From positions 1 through 64,000 of the forward strand of contig NZ_SLWA01000002.1 in assembly GCF_004345565.1 (NCBI RefSeq): a stretch of 64,000 nt of DNA, read 5' to 3'. The notes under the pieces are model-generated. The model made no database searches. It had not been told where the DNA came from and saw nothing but the letters and a program-made list of their open reading frames with translations. The stretch comes from Flavobacterium circumlabens (GTDB lineage Bacteria; Bacteroidota; Bacteroidia; Flavobacteriales; Flavobacteriaceae). A program made the position numbers and the translations under genes. Below, one piece after another: positions 8,804-16,849 of this stretch. Position 1 is the first letter of the stretch. Every line of letters begins with the position of its first letter.

Positions 8804-9610
8804 TTAACATCTAAAGATAGGTTCGCTGGAATATATTCCGGCTTTTGTGTAATCTACAGTAAGTTCATAAGTTGTTTGTACCTCTCTGTCTTTAACGATG
8901 TACGAAAGGGCACCATCGATAACAACACGTTTTGAGTAATTTTTTTGTAACGTTACGATAGTAACAAAAACTTTATTATCTACATAACTATACAAATATG
9001 TAGCACTTTGCGGGTTGGTAACCACTACCTGAAGATAATTACCATCAGGTTGTAATTGGTTCAGTCTTTGTGTATAAAATCCGTTTTCAACTTCTTTGAT
9101 GTCACGACCGATTTCATCGTAAAAAATAGCTGTTACGGTACCATTAGGGGCTGTGACTTTCGAAATGAATCCATCATTATTGATGACCGCAACAATGTCA
9201 GAATAATAAGTATTAATAACTTTATCGGCATCATTAAAATCGAATTTCGAAATATTTCCGATCAGTTCATTATCAATATATTTATCTATTGAATGCAGTC
9301 TTCCTTTGGTATCATAGGAATAACGTCTTTCTCTGAAGTTTTCTTCTACATCGTTACCGCTATCATCTTTATATATATCAGAAACTAACTCCTTAACCAG
9401 ATGTTGTGGTTTTGTTTCAGCTAACTTTCCTGTAGTTTTTGCCGTGCTCTTTTTGGGCACCAACTGTATCGCCGGTTTAAATTCTGTTTGATTTGGTAAT
9501 CTTGGATCTGCTGCCTCGGGAGTAGTTATTGTTGCATTTTCTTCACTTGAACAGCTCGGAAAAAACAGGGGTAAAGCAATAAGTAAAATTCCTAAAGTAA
9601 TTTTCTTCAT
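8804..9610 (-). CDS. Hypothetical lipoprotein with YD-like beta repeats
   Basis: I chose the start MKKITLG at 9610 because it begins a clean lipoprotein signal peptide (LPLFFPSCSSEE, acylated Cys). An upstream in-frame ATG at 9670 would put 20 unlikely residues in front. The 268-residue protein has a disordered linker and then repeated beta units (YSYDTKGRLHSIDKYIDNE, ITKVTAPNG-like segments) that resemble YD/RHS-type or DUF4595-like lipoproteins. The function is unknown. Similar architectures are found at 10098-11003 and 53432-54337. Confidence 0.7.
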   Translation of the reverse strand: MKKITLGILLIALPLFFPSCSSEENATITTPEAADPRLPNQTEFKPAIQLVPKKSTAKTTGKLAETKPQHLVKELVSDIYKDDSGNDVEENFRERRYSYDTKGRLHSIDKYIDNELIGNISKFDFNDADKVINTYYSDIVAVINNDGFISKVTAPNGTVTAIFYDEIGRDIKEVENGFYTQRLNQLQPDGNYLQVVVTNPQSATYLYSYVDNKVFVTIVTLQKNYSKRVVIDGALSYIVKDREVQTTYELTVDYTKAGIYSSEPIFRC

Positions 9611-10097
9611 GTGGTATTGGGATTGATTTATAATTTGTAGGAAAGGTAATGTTTTATAATTAGCTGCCAAATAAAATCAGGTTTCTGATGTGATCATTCT
9701 GGCTGTAACAGTTGTAAATAAATAGATTTTTAAAGTGGTATTTTTGATTTTAGATTAAGTAAATAGCAGTATGTAAAATGTGTTGCTAAAACTACAGCCA
9801 TTCCAATATTCCAATAGATATTGAAGTAGGCAAACGGATTGTAACATTCGCAACAACTATTAAATTCAGTTTTTTCCGGTAATTTTAAAAATATATTTCA
9901 TTTGTTTGCTAAAATTAATGTCGCGATTTCGAAAGGTTCTCTTTTTGCGTTCACGAGTGGGAGAGATTCTTTGTTAATTTTTGTATAAAATCTTTATAAA
10001 GAAAATACCTGTTATTGTCTTTAATTTTTTAAGTTTGTCTCGAAAAAAAATAGTCCAAATTAAATTAAATTCCTCTTTTAAAATCCTCAGAAAAAGT
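9611..10097. other. Intergenic region between divergent lipoprotein genes
   Basis: 487 bp without a convincing gene. Positions 9917-9966 hold one copy of a dispersed element (core GTCGCGATTTCGAAAGG, then TTGCGTTCACGAG) that recurs at 11687-11730 and, in part, 12711-12733. An open frame from 9981 runs into the downstream lipoprotein gene but is not its likely start. Confidence 0.6.
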
Positions 10098-11003
10098 ATG
10101 AAATTTCAAAAATTATCATTGTTACCATTGGACTTAATGGTTTTTTCTCTTTATTCTTGCTCATCAGATGATTCTTCAGAATCAGATCAAGAAGTCGTAA
10201 TAGTTACTCCGGCAGAAGAAAAGTTAGTTTCAGTTTCCAATCCTTCAGGCAGTAATATGGCCTATATGCAGGACAAACAAGAGTTTAAATACGACGATCA
10301 AAAACGAGTTAATTTAGTTGGGTATTATTTTTCTATATCTTATGTAAATGATGAATTGATTGAAACCAAAACATTAGGAGATGATGTATCTAATGCTGAT
10401 ATCGAAACGAAATCATCGATTACACTAAAAAATAAAAATATTACTTCTATTATCTCTAATACAGTTTATAAAAGAACTACTGGAGAAACGTATAGTATCG
10501 AAAGGGATTCTACAGTTTACAGCTATGAAAATGAGTACATTTCTAAGATTGTACATTACCAAAAACGATCTATTACTGGTGATGGAAAATATCGTTTGGA
10601 GAGAAAAATGGATTTTCAGGTTACTAATGGCAATATCACGCAAGTTAAAACTAATGATCCATATAACGGCATCGTGGTTACCAATTACACTTATGATAAT
10701 ACGCCAAATATTTTAATGGGAGATTTTGCATACGAAACACCATTATCTTTAGTTAGAGGATATAATATTCTAATGCATGATAAACTAGGAAAAAGAAGTG
10801 CAAATAATATTGTTACAATGGAAAATGTATTTACAGAAACACCGTTTCAAATATGTTATGAAAAAATTAGTTACAAAAGAGTTTTAGATAAATCAGGAAG
10901 AATTAAGGAAATTTTGTTATCAGGTAACTCTATTACTAGTAATGCAGCTTATTATCCTCTTGGCAATTTTAAAGATGAAAAAGTAATTTTTGAGTATAAA
11001 TAA
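10098..11003 (+). CDS. Hypothetical lipoprotein
   Basis: The start MKFQKLSL at 10098 is preferred over an in-frame ATG at 9981 because a lipoprotein signal begins there (FSLYSCSSDDSSES). The hydrophobic core contains an Asp (LLPLDLMVF), which is unusual for a signal peptide and could weaken export. The 301-residue mature part is beta-rich with tyrosine- and lysine-rich repeats like the neighbour at 8804-9610, with which it is divergent. The function is unknown. A strong terminator follows. Confidence 0.68.
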   Translation: MKFQKLSLLPLDLMVFSLYSCSSDDSSESDQEVVIVTPAEEKLVSVSNPSGSNMAYMQDKQEFKYDDQKRVNLVGYYFSISYVNDELIETKTLGDDVSNADIETKSSITLKNKNITSIISNTVYKRTTGETYSIERDSTVYSYENEYISKIVHYQKRSITGDGKYRLERKMDFQVTNGNITQVKTNDPYNGIVVTNYTYDNTPNILMGDFAYETPLSLVRGYNILMHDKLGKRSANNIVTMENVFTETPFQICYEKISYKRVLDKSGRIKEILLSGNSITSNAAYYPLGNFKDEKVIFEYK

Positions 11004-11021
11004 ATAAAAATAAGTAAGTTG

Positions 11022-11065
11022 AAAGGCTTTATTCAAACTTTTACTAGTTTGAATAAAGCCTTTTT
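11022..11065 (+). terminator. Intrinsic terminator
   Basis: A 17-bp stem (11022-11038 with 11047-11063, AAAGGCTTTATTCAAAC and its complement) with a 5-T tail. It ends the lipoprotein gene that stops at 11003. Confidence 0.9.
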
Positions 11066-11118
11066 ATTAAATGCTATTCAAAAACTTTGCTCTCTATGGA
11101 TTTTTAATATATTATCGA

Positions 11119-11667
11119 TTAAAAATCCAATCTTCCAAAGAGGCATTCATTAGAAAAATGAATCATTATGGTTTCCTTTTTTTTATTTTCAATCGCTAAT
11201 AAATCATAAGGTTCCAGATGATACGGCTTCTCATTAATTTTAATAACTGTTGTATGTAAAGAAAATAAAAGGATGATCTGAGCATTACAATTCTGATTAC
11301 GATCTGTTATTTGGAGTTTGGGATTCGATATTTTTTCAGAAACCATCCAGTTAAAATCAATCCCTTTTGTATAAGAAGTTACTTCATCATCCGAATTAAA
11401 TTCCATGATTTCATATTTCTCGTATACTTTTTTCTCTTTGTTTATCTCAATACGTAAGGAGTTATCAAGCATAACGAGATATCGGTGATAGCCCTTAAAT
11501 TTGGTAAACGCTGAAGGGACTTCCGTTATTGTAGCACTGCTTATTCTGAATACAAAATCCCTATCGCCATAGCGTGCTGTTTCCGGATAGATCATGTATT
11601 CGTATGTCAATCCGCCACTCCAAACAGAGGCTGTAGTTTCTTTTTTAGGAAAAAGACGTAGGTTCAT
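11119..11667 (-). CDS. HutD/Ves-family cupin protein
   Basis: A 182-residue protein that begins with the HutD pattern: WSGGLTYEYMIYPETARYGD, then FVFRISSATITEVPSAFTKF and GYHRYLVMLD. HutD proteins are double-stranded beta-helix (cupin) proteins, often encoded with histidine utilisation genes and proposed to modulate their use. Here it stands apart from hutH, which is 8 kb away at 19938-21452, and is next to an XRE regulator on the same strand. The gene may be regulated with its upstream XRE neighbour (85-bp gap). Confidence 0.8.
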   Translation of the reverse strand: MNLRLFPKKETTASVWSGGLTYEYMIYPETARYGDRDFVFRISSATITEVPSAFTKFKGYHRYLVMLDNSLRIEINKEKKVYEKYEIMEFNSDDEVTSYTKGIDFNWMVSEKISNPKLQITDRNQNCNAQIILLFSLHTTVIKINEKPYHLEPYDLLAIENKKKETIMIHFSNECLFGRLDF

Positions 11668-11752
11668 TTTTTAGTATTTTGAAATGAATGTCGGGATTTT
11701 GAAAGTTTTCTGTTTGCGTTTCCGGCGTAGAAAGTTCATTCTCTGGATAGAC

Positions 11753-12016
11753 TTAGGAGTTAAGTTTATTTATATCGAAATCAAAGTCAAATAAATCTTT
11801 TGCACTAATATTCAATCCCTTCATTAATTCGAGCAGCGTCTCTAAAGTTACATTAACTTCTCCCTTTTCAATTTTACTAATGTAGCTATGATCAAGATCG
11901 CAATTCTGTGCAAGTTCACGATAACTCAACTTCTTTTTCTTTCTATAGGCCTCTAAATTTTTACCAAAAAGCAATAAAAAACTGTTTTTTATATCTCCAT
12001 TTATCATAATCAGCAT
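11753..12016 (-). CDS. XRE-family HTH regulator
   Basis: An 87-residue (or 84, if MINGD at 12007 is the start) single-domain DNA-binding protein. The helix-turn-helix is typical: LEAYRKKKKLSYRELAQNCD, then LDHSYISKIEKGEVNVTLETL. It reads away from radC, and a perfect 26-bp palindrome lies between the two starts, 31 bp from its own ATG. That arrangement suggests it represses itself and the divergent gene. It could equally be the antitoxin-like regulator of a small accessory module with HutD. Confidence 0.85.
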   Translation of the reverse strand: MLIMINGDIKNSFLLLFGKNLEAYRKKKKLSYRELAQNCDLDHSYISKIEKGEVNVTLETLLELMKGLNISAKDLFDFDFDINKLNS

Positions 12017-12047
12017 TTTTAAGCAATTTGGAAATTACAAACTATAA

Positions 12048-12093
12048 AATTGTGGTATTATAATACCACAATTAATATTTTTTGCTATCTTTG
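12048..12093. promoter_or_regulatory. 26-bp perfect palindrome plus -7 box for radC
   Basis: AATTGTGGTATTA (12048-12060) is followed directly by its exact complement (12061-12073). A TATCTTTG -7 box (12086-12093, match to TAnnTTTG) reads toward radC, so the palindrome covers the -33 region. The likely ligand is the XRE protein encoded next door (inference). Confidence 0.6.
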
Positions 12094-12188
12094 TTTTTGA
12101 ATTTAACTTCTCTAAGTTGTTAAAAAAATTGAACAGTTTACTTAGGATTTTGTTTTCAAAACTCAAATTTCAAAACCAATTTATTATT

Positions 12189-12659
12189 ATGGAAACGATA
12201 AAGGAAAAACAAGATTGGAGAATTGCATCAGAAGTTGAACTGATTTACAAAACCAAAGTAAAAGCCTCTGAACGACCTCACATCACTTCGTCTGTAGCAG
12301 CTTATAAACTGGCTTTAAAATCCTGGAATCCCAATAAAATAGAGTTTTTAGAACAGTTTAAAATTCTTCTGCTCAATAAGTCAAATAGAGTGCTGGGGAT
12401 TTATGAAGTATCTACAGGAGGTATAACATCAACTATTGTAGACCTTAGATTATTATTTACTGCGGCGCTTAAAGCAAACGCTACTGCTCTTATTATGCTG
12501 CACAATCATCCATCAGGTAAAACACGTCCCTCTGCTGCCGATAAAAGGATTACTAAAAAAGTAAAGGAAGCAGGTATTATTCTGGATATAGAAGTTGTAG
12601 ATCATTTAATTATTAGCCCGGAAAGCTATTACTCTTTTGCGGATAATGGTATTATATAA
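12189..12659 (+). CDS. Short RadC-family JAB-domain protein
   Basis: I chose METIKEKQDW at 12189; the open frame extends upstream to 12117, but that part is not RadC-like. The 156-residue protein is the JAMM/MPN domain alone, without the N-terminal helix-hairpin-helix of chromosomal RadC. The metal site reads HNHPSGKTRPSAAD (H105, H107, S115, D118). Such short forms are common on mobile or accessory DNA in Bacteroidota, and their function is not settled. It is divergent from the XRE gene across the palindrome. No integrase or tra genes are nearby. Confidence 0.88.
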   Translation: METIKEKQDWRIASEVELIYKTKVKASERPHITSSVAAYKLALKSWNPNKIEFLEQFKILLLNKSNRVLGIYEVSTGGITSTIVDLRLLFTAALKANATALIMLHNHPSGKTRPSAADKRITKKVKEAGIILDIEVVDHLIISPESYYSFADNGII

Positions 12660-12757
12660 ACATTATGGGTTTTTATTGAAATATTATTCTAAATTGTCCA
12701 TCTAATTTATTTTTCGTTGCGTTCACGAGCGGGATACTAGAGCTAGCGGGGGAAAGT

Positions 12758-13813
12758 TTATTTTATCCAAATATTTGCATCTATGTCTAATCCAGTCTTT
12801 CTTTTTAAATTCACTATTGCAAGCATTATTCCAACAGAAGTTGTATTCATAGTACATAAATATGATTCTTTCCAAACTTTAATTAAGATTTCTAATTTAG
12901 GCTCAAGCTCTATTACAAGTTTTGTTGCTTGATCAATATTCATTGTGGATTCATTCAGTAATGATTTGAATGAGGATAAATGAATATTATTTGGTTCTAA
13001 CTCATTTAATCTTTTTTCCAGAGCAATTTCATCCATTGCATTAAATTGATATAAAGTTGGATTATTTACGCAATTAATGATTAAGGAATTATACTTTTCG
13101 TCACCATTTGTGATTTGTTCAAATATTGATTTTTCAAAACCATTTGAAAAAAGACCTTTATATTTATTAAGTAATAGATTAGCAAAGTTATCATCAGGTA
13201 TTCCAAAGCTTCCACAACATCCGGTATATTCTAAGTGTTTATAAACTGCATTATTTGGAGTAATCTGCTCAACAAAGGGTGAAAAGTATATTTCTAAATA
13301 ATTTTTAAATGTTAATCGATCTGTAATTTGATTATTTTGTGTTTCATGAATCAAGAAAACAATTGTAAGAATGTCTAATTGCTCATTAGTAAGTTTTGGA
13401 AGAATTTCTAAAGATTCATTTAAAACTATCTTTTTTAGAGATTGTGAATTTTCTTCAACTCTTCGTATTAATATATCTATTAGCATTTCTTCTAGATTCT
13501 TTTCACCACTTTTAGCATATTCTTTTTGAGCTGTAAAAATTGCATATTGTATGTCTGGATCCTGAATTTTATTAATTTTTAAAGGATCTCTATCAATTAT
13601 TCTTTTTAAAAAATCATCAATTAATTCTTCAGCCCTCTGTTTAGCAATAAATGCAGCCGATTGTGATAATTCTAGAAAGTTTGATTTAAATACATCTAAT
13701 GCTATTTCTTTTGCGTCTGAATAATTTATCCCATTATTTATAACAACATTTTGTCCTTGAAGATTTGTTGAATCTGATCCGCCTTCTTGTTTTAGATTTT
13801 TTTTTCCAAACAT
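12758..13813 (-). CDS. LPO_1073/Vpar_1526-like protein
   Basis: A 351-residue protein recognised by its N-terminus: KQEGGSDSTNLQGQNVVINN, then NYSDAKEIALDVFKSNFLEL and AKQRAEELIDDFL. The rest is mostly helical with no catalytic motif I can name. A CC pair (YTGCCGSFG) lies near residue 200. It starts 2 bp after the stop of a 75-residue membrane protein whose C-terminus carries the same QxGGxxSTNxQ motif. The two are surely coupled. The function is unknown to me; the accessory setting makes a defence or stress role possible (inference). Confidence 0.72.
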   Translation of the reverse strand: MFGKKNLKQEGGSDSTNLQGQNVVINNGINYSDAKEIALDVFKSNFLELSQSAAFIAKQRAEELIDDFLKRIIDRDPLKINKIQDPDIQYAIFTAQKEYAKSGEKNLEEMLIDILIRRVEENSQSLKKIVLNESLEILPKLTNEQLDILTIVFLIHETQNNQITDRLTFKNYLEIYFSPFVEQITPNNAVYKHLEYTGCCGSFGIPDDNFANLLLNKYKGLFSNGFEKSIFEQITNGDEKYNSLIINCVNNPTLYQFNAMDEIALEKRLNELEPNNIHLSSFKSLLNESTMNIDQATKLVIELEPKLEILIKVWKESYLCTMNTTSVGIMLAIVNLKRKTGLDIDANIWIK

Positions 13814-13815
13814 AA

Positions 13816-14043
13816 TTAAAGATTTATATTACCACCTGCTTGGTAGTTTGTTGAGTTTTTTCCACCTTTTTGCCTCATTTTGGTTTTACTATCATTATCA
13901 TTATTAAAAAATAAAACTAAAAGAGTACCTGTTAAGCTTAAGGTACTAATCAATGGCTCCAGTGTCTGATCCATATATAACCATATTACTGAAGTTAAAA
14001 AAGCTAGAATGTTTAATAATATAATGATAGTTTTGATTTTCAT
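13816..14043 (-). CDS. Small membrane protein with QKGGKNSTNYQAGGNI tail
   Basis: 75 residues with two membrane segments (about 4-23 and 31-48), a short polar linker (NNDNDSKTK) and a C-terminal motif MRQKGGKNSTNYQAGGNI. The last part matches the N-terminal motif of the downstream 351-residue protein, which starts 2 bp later. The natural reading is that the small protein places the motif at the membrane and the two assemble through it. This is inference. Confidence 0.75.
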   Translation of the reverse strand: MKIKTIIILLNILAFLTSVIWLYMDQTLEPLISTLSLTGTLLVLFFNNDNDSKTKMRQKGGKNSTNYQAGGNINL

Positions 14044-14190
14044 TTAATTATAATTATGAATTTTAAGAAATAAAGTCAGTAATATTAATCAAAATTTTTA
14101 CTCTATCTTATTATAAGAATAAAAATAAGCCTCAGAATACAAAATAAATTCGTGTAATCTGTAGCTTTTAAAATTTTATGAAGAGATAAA

Positions 14191-15480
14191 CTACCCCAAA
14201 AACGCTTTCAATTCCTCATAACTCTTAATCTTCACACTAACTTTTTCCTCATTCATAACACTCTCAATTTGCTCCGGAATCGGAAGCGTAATTCCCAAAG
14301 CGGGTTCAACTACATCGAGAAACTTAATAGGATGTGCTGTTTCTAAGAAAACACCAATGGCATTCTCATGTTTTTGTAATTCTTTTTTCAAACCTAAATA
14401 GCCAACAGCCCCGTGTGGTTCTGCGATATAACCATCGGTTTTGTAAATTTGTTTTAGAGCTTCAAGCGTTTCTTCATCGGTATAACTGTAGGAGGAGAAA
14501 TCTTTTTCGAAAGCTTTCAAATCATTATTATACAATTCCTGAATTCTGATAAAGTTGCTTGGGTTTCCAACATCCATAGCGTTTGAGATGGTCGCTTTGG
14601 AAGGTTTTGGCTCGTATTTTCCGTTTTCTAAGAATCTTGGTACGGTATCGTTTACGTTGGTAGAGGCTACAAAATGTTCGATGGGCAAACCTAATTTCTT
14701 AGCCATAATTCCGGCGCAGATATTTCCGAAATTCCCGCTTGGGCAAGAGAAAACTAATGGTTTGTTCTGGCTTTTGAGTGCTTTATAGGCAAAGAAGAAA
14801 TAGAACATTTGCGGCAGCCAGCGCGCAATATTGATAGAATTTGCCGAAGTCAGGTTTTTATGCGCTAAACTCTCGTCTAAAAATGCTTTTTTGACCATAT
14901 CCTGGCAATCGTCAAAAACGCCGTCAACTTCAAGGGCTTTGATGTTTTTGCCTAAAGTGGTCAATTGTTTTTCCTGAATGTCGCTCACTTTTCCGGATGG
15001 ATATAAAATCACGACATCAACACCGGGAACACCCAAAAATCCGCTTGCAACAGCACCTCCTGTGTCTCCGGAAGTGGCTACCAGAACCGTGTTTTTACTG
15101 TTTTTTTTGTCTTTGTTAAAGTACGCCAGGCAACGTGACATGAATCGCGCTCCAACGTCTTTAAAAGCCATTGTTGGTCCGTGGAATAATTCCAGTGAAT
15201 AAATTCCGTTTTCAACTTCTACAAGCGGAAAATCAAAGCATAAAGTGTCGGCAATGATTTCTCTTAAATGATCCTCGGGAATATCATCGCCCACAAATTG
15301 CTGAATCACATCAAAAGCAATATTATGATGGGTCAGGTTTTCGATTACATTAAAAAAAGCAGGATTTAAAGGCGTAACTATTTGCGGAAAGTACAATCCT
15401 TTATCGCTTGCTAATCCTTGTATGACAGCTTCTTTAAACGAAACTTCGGGTGCGTTGTGGTTTAAACTGTAGTATTTCAT
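14191..15480 (-). CDS. thrC: Threonine synthase
   Basis: A PLP enzyme converting O-phosphohomoserine to threonine, the last step of the pathway. At 429 residues it is the short bacterial form. The PLP lysine is K107 in GPTMAFKDVGARFMSR, the N-terminus has FKEAVIQGLASDKGLYFP, and the phosphate-binding loop reads SGDTGGAVASGFLG. It is the third gene of thrA-thrB-thrC, all on the minus strand. The gap to thrB is 292 bp and contains repeats and a strong hairpin, so thrC may be partly uncoupled from the upstream genes. Confidence 0.96.
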   Translation of the reverse strand: MKYYSLNHNAPEVSFKEAVIQGLASDKGLYFPQIVTPLNPAFFNVIENLTHHNIAFDVIQQFVGDDIPEDHLREIIADTLCFDFPLVEVENGIYSLELFHGPTMAFKDVGARFMSRCLAYFNKDKKNSKNTVLVATSGDTGGAVASGFLGVPGVDVVILYPSGKVSDIQEKQLTTLGKNIKALEVDGVFDDCQDMVKKAFLDESLAHKNLTSANSINIARWLPQMFYFFFAYKALKSQNKPLVFSCPSGNFGNICAGIMAKKLGLPIEHFVASTNVNDTVPRFLENGKYEPKPSKATISNAMDVGNPSNFIRIQELYNNDLKAFEKDFSSYSYTDEETLEALKQIYKTDGYIAEPHGAVGYLGLKKELQKHENAIGVFLETAHPIKFLDVVEPALGITLPIPEQIESVMNEEKVSVKIKSYEELKAFLG

Positions 15481-15487
15481 TGGTTTA

Positions 15488-15515
15488 TTTTAGATTTTAG
15501 ATTTTAGATTTTAGA
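15488..15515. repeat. Short (TAGATTTT)n array upstream of thrC
   Basis: About 3.5 copies of TAGATTTT, the reverse complement of the AAAATCTA unit at 52030-52121. It begins 8 bp before the thrC start codon. AATTCCAA-type units follow to about 15560. Confidence 0.75.
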
Positions 15516-15577
15516 AATGGATAAATCAAATTCCAATTTTTAAATTCCAAATTCCAATAATTAGTATTCTTTTTTGT

Positions 15578-15663
15578 GTCATTTCGACGAAGGAGAAATC
15601 TTCACAAGAAGCTCCTCGCAGTATGGAAATATTTTGCGAAGATTTCTCCTTCGTCGAAATGAC
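15578..15663. repeat. Perfect 26-bp inverted repeat (MITE/REP-like) in the thr operon
   Basis: Arms 15578-15603 and 15638-15663 (outer end GTCATTTCGACGAAGGAG) are perfectly complementary around a 34-nt loop. From 15696 a second repeat (GGACTTCGACTTCGCTCAG) follows. It lies between thrB and thrC. Similar GTCATTTCGACGAAGGAG sequences are, as I recall, dispersed in Bacteroidota genomes. There is no T-run, so a simple terminator role is not supported. Confidence 0.85.
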
Positions 15664-15772
15664 AAACTTTATGTCTATGCTTTGTGTCTCACTTTGCGGG
15701 ACTTCGACTTCGCTCAGTCTGACAAACAGCGCGCATAACTTTTAATTCTAAATTTTTAATTTTTAATTCTTT

Positions 15773-16708
15773 TTAAAGAATCCTAACGCCATCCGGATTA
15801 ATTTTCGATACGTGAATTTCATACGGCAAATTCATGTTTTCGTACACTTCACTCATCGCTTTGGCAATTTTATCGGCGGTTTCTTTTCCGCGGCTTAAAG
15901 CAAAAATCGACGGACCGGAACCCGAAATTCCCGAACCTAAGGCTCCGTTTTCTAAAGCCGTTTGTTTGATTAAATCAAAACCCGGAATCAAAACACTTCT
16001 TAAGGGTTCTACGATTTCGTCATGAAGCGATCTTCCGATCAGGTCGTAATCTTTGGTATACAATCCGGCGATTAATCCGCCTACATTTCCCCATTGCATG
16101 ATGGCACTTTTTAGCGAAACGGTTTGTTTTAATACCGAACGCGCATCCGAAGTTTTCAGCTCAATCTGAGGATGCACGACCGTAGCAAACAATTCTTCGG
16201 GACTATCAATTCTGATAATATCCAACGGACTATAGCTTCTCACCAAAGTAAAACCGCCTAAAAGGGCAGGGGCAACGTTGTCTGCGTGCGCATTTCCGCT
16301 GGCTAATTTTTCGCCCTGCATCGCAAATTGCACCAGATCTTTGCGCGAATAAGGTCTTCCCAATAATTCATTAATCCCAAAAACAGCTCCGGCAGAACTT
16401 GCCGCACTGCTCCCGATACCGCTTCCGGCTTTGATATGTTTGTAAATTTCAATTTCAAATCCAACGGTTATGGGTTCAAAATCTCTTTCGTAAGCTTCCA
16501 GCATGGCAACAGCTGCAACACCCGAAACATTTTTCTCGGTTTCTAAAGGCAAATCGGCACCCGTAATTTTTGTGATGCGAATTCCTTTTTGCGTTACTTT
16601 TCGAACAATCATTTCATCCCCCGCATTGTCTAAGCAAAGTCCAAGTACGTCAAATCCGCACGAAAGATTCGCAATAGTGGCAGGGCAAAATAGTTTTATT
16701 TCAGTCAT
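15773..16708 (-). CDS. thrB: Homoserine kinase
   Basis: A GHMP-family kinase phosphorylating homoserine, 311 residues. Hallmarks are the N-terminal LFCPATIANLSCGFDVLG, the ATP loop IKAGSGIGSSAASSAGAVFG and the C-terminal GALGSGISGSGPSIFAL. It is the middle gene of the threonine operon. The 141-bp gap to thrA consists almost wholly of GGTTCAAAGG-type repeats, so no separate promoter is obvious. Confidence 0.96.
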   Translation of the reverse strand: MTEIKLFCPATIANLSCGFDVLGLCLDNAGDEMIVRKVTQKGIRITKITGADLPLETEKNVSGVAAVAMLEAYERDFEPITVGFEIEIYKHIKAGSGIGSSAASSAGAVFGINELLGRPYSRKDLVQFAMQGEKLASGNAHADNVAPALLGGFTLVRSYSPLDIIRIDSPEELFATVVHPQIELKTSDARSVLKQTVSLKSAIMQWGNVGGLIAGLYTKDYDLIGRSLHDEIVEPLRSVLIPGFDLIKQTALENGALGSGISGSGPSIFALSRGKETADKIAKAMSEVYENMNLPYEIHVSKINPDGVRIL

Positions 16709-16712
16709 TTCT

Positions 16713-16847
16713 TTAAAGGTTCAGAGTAGCAAAGGTTCAAAGGCACAAAGGCTTTCGCTACTCTATTTTTAAAGGTTCAAAAAGGCAAGGTTCATAGGTT
16801 CAAAGATTTTAACTCTGTCCCTTTGCACCTTTGCATCTTTGTACCTC
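16713..16847. repeat. GGTTCAAAGG composite repeat between thrA and thrB
   Basis: Degenerate AAAGGTTCAAAGGC units on the left and CCTTTGCACCTTTGCATC units on the right form a weak inverted element. An internal 8-bp stem AGAGTAGC/GCTACTCT lies at 16723-16730 and 16757-16764. It is the same family as 41538-41712. Confidence 0.65.
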
Positions 16848-16849
16848 AA

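Noticed and set aside
8804..9670. Upstream start at 9670 for the lipoprotein gene
   Set aside because: It would place 20 non-signal residues in front of a clean lipoprotein signal that begins at 9610.
11119..14043. Integrated mobile element or prophage
   Set aside because: XRE and RadC genes hint at accessory DNA, but there is no integrase, transposase, att-like direct repeat or phage structural gene.
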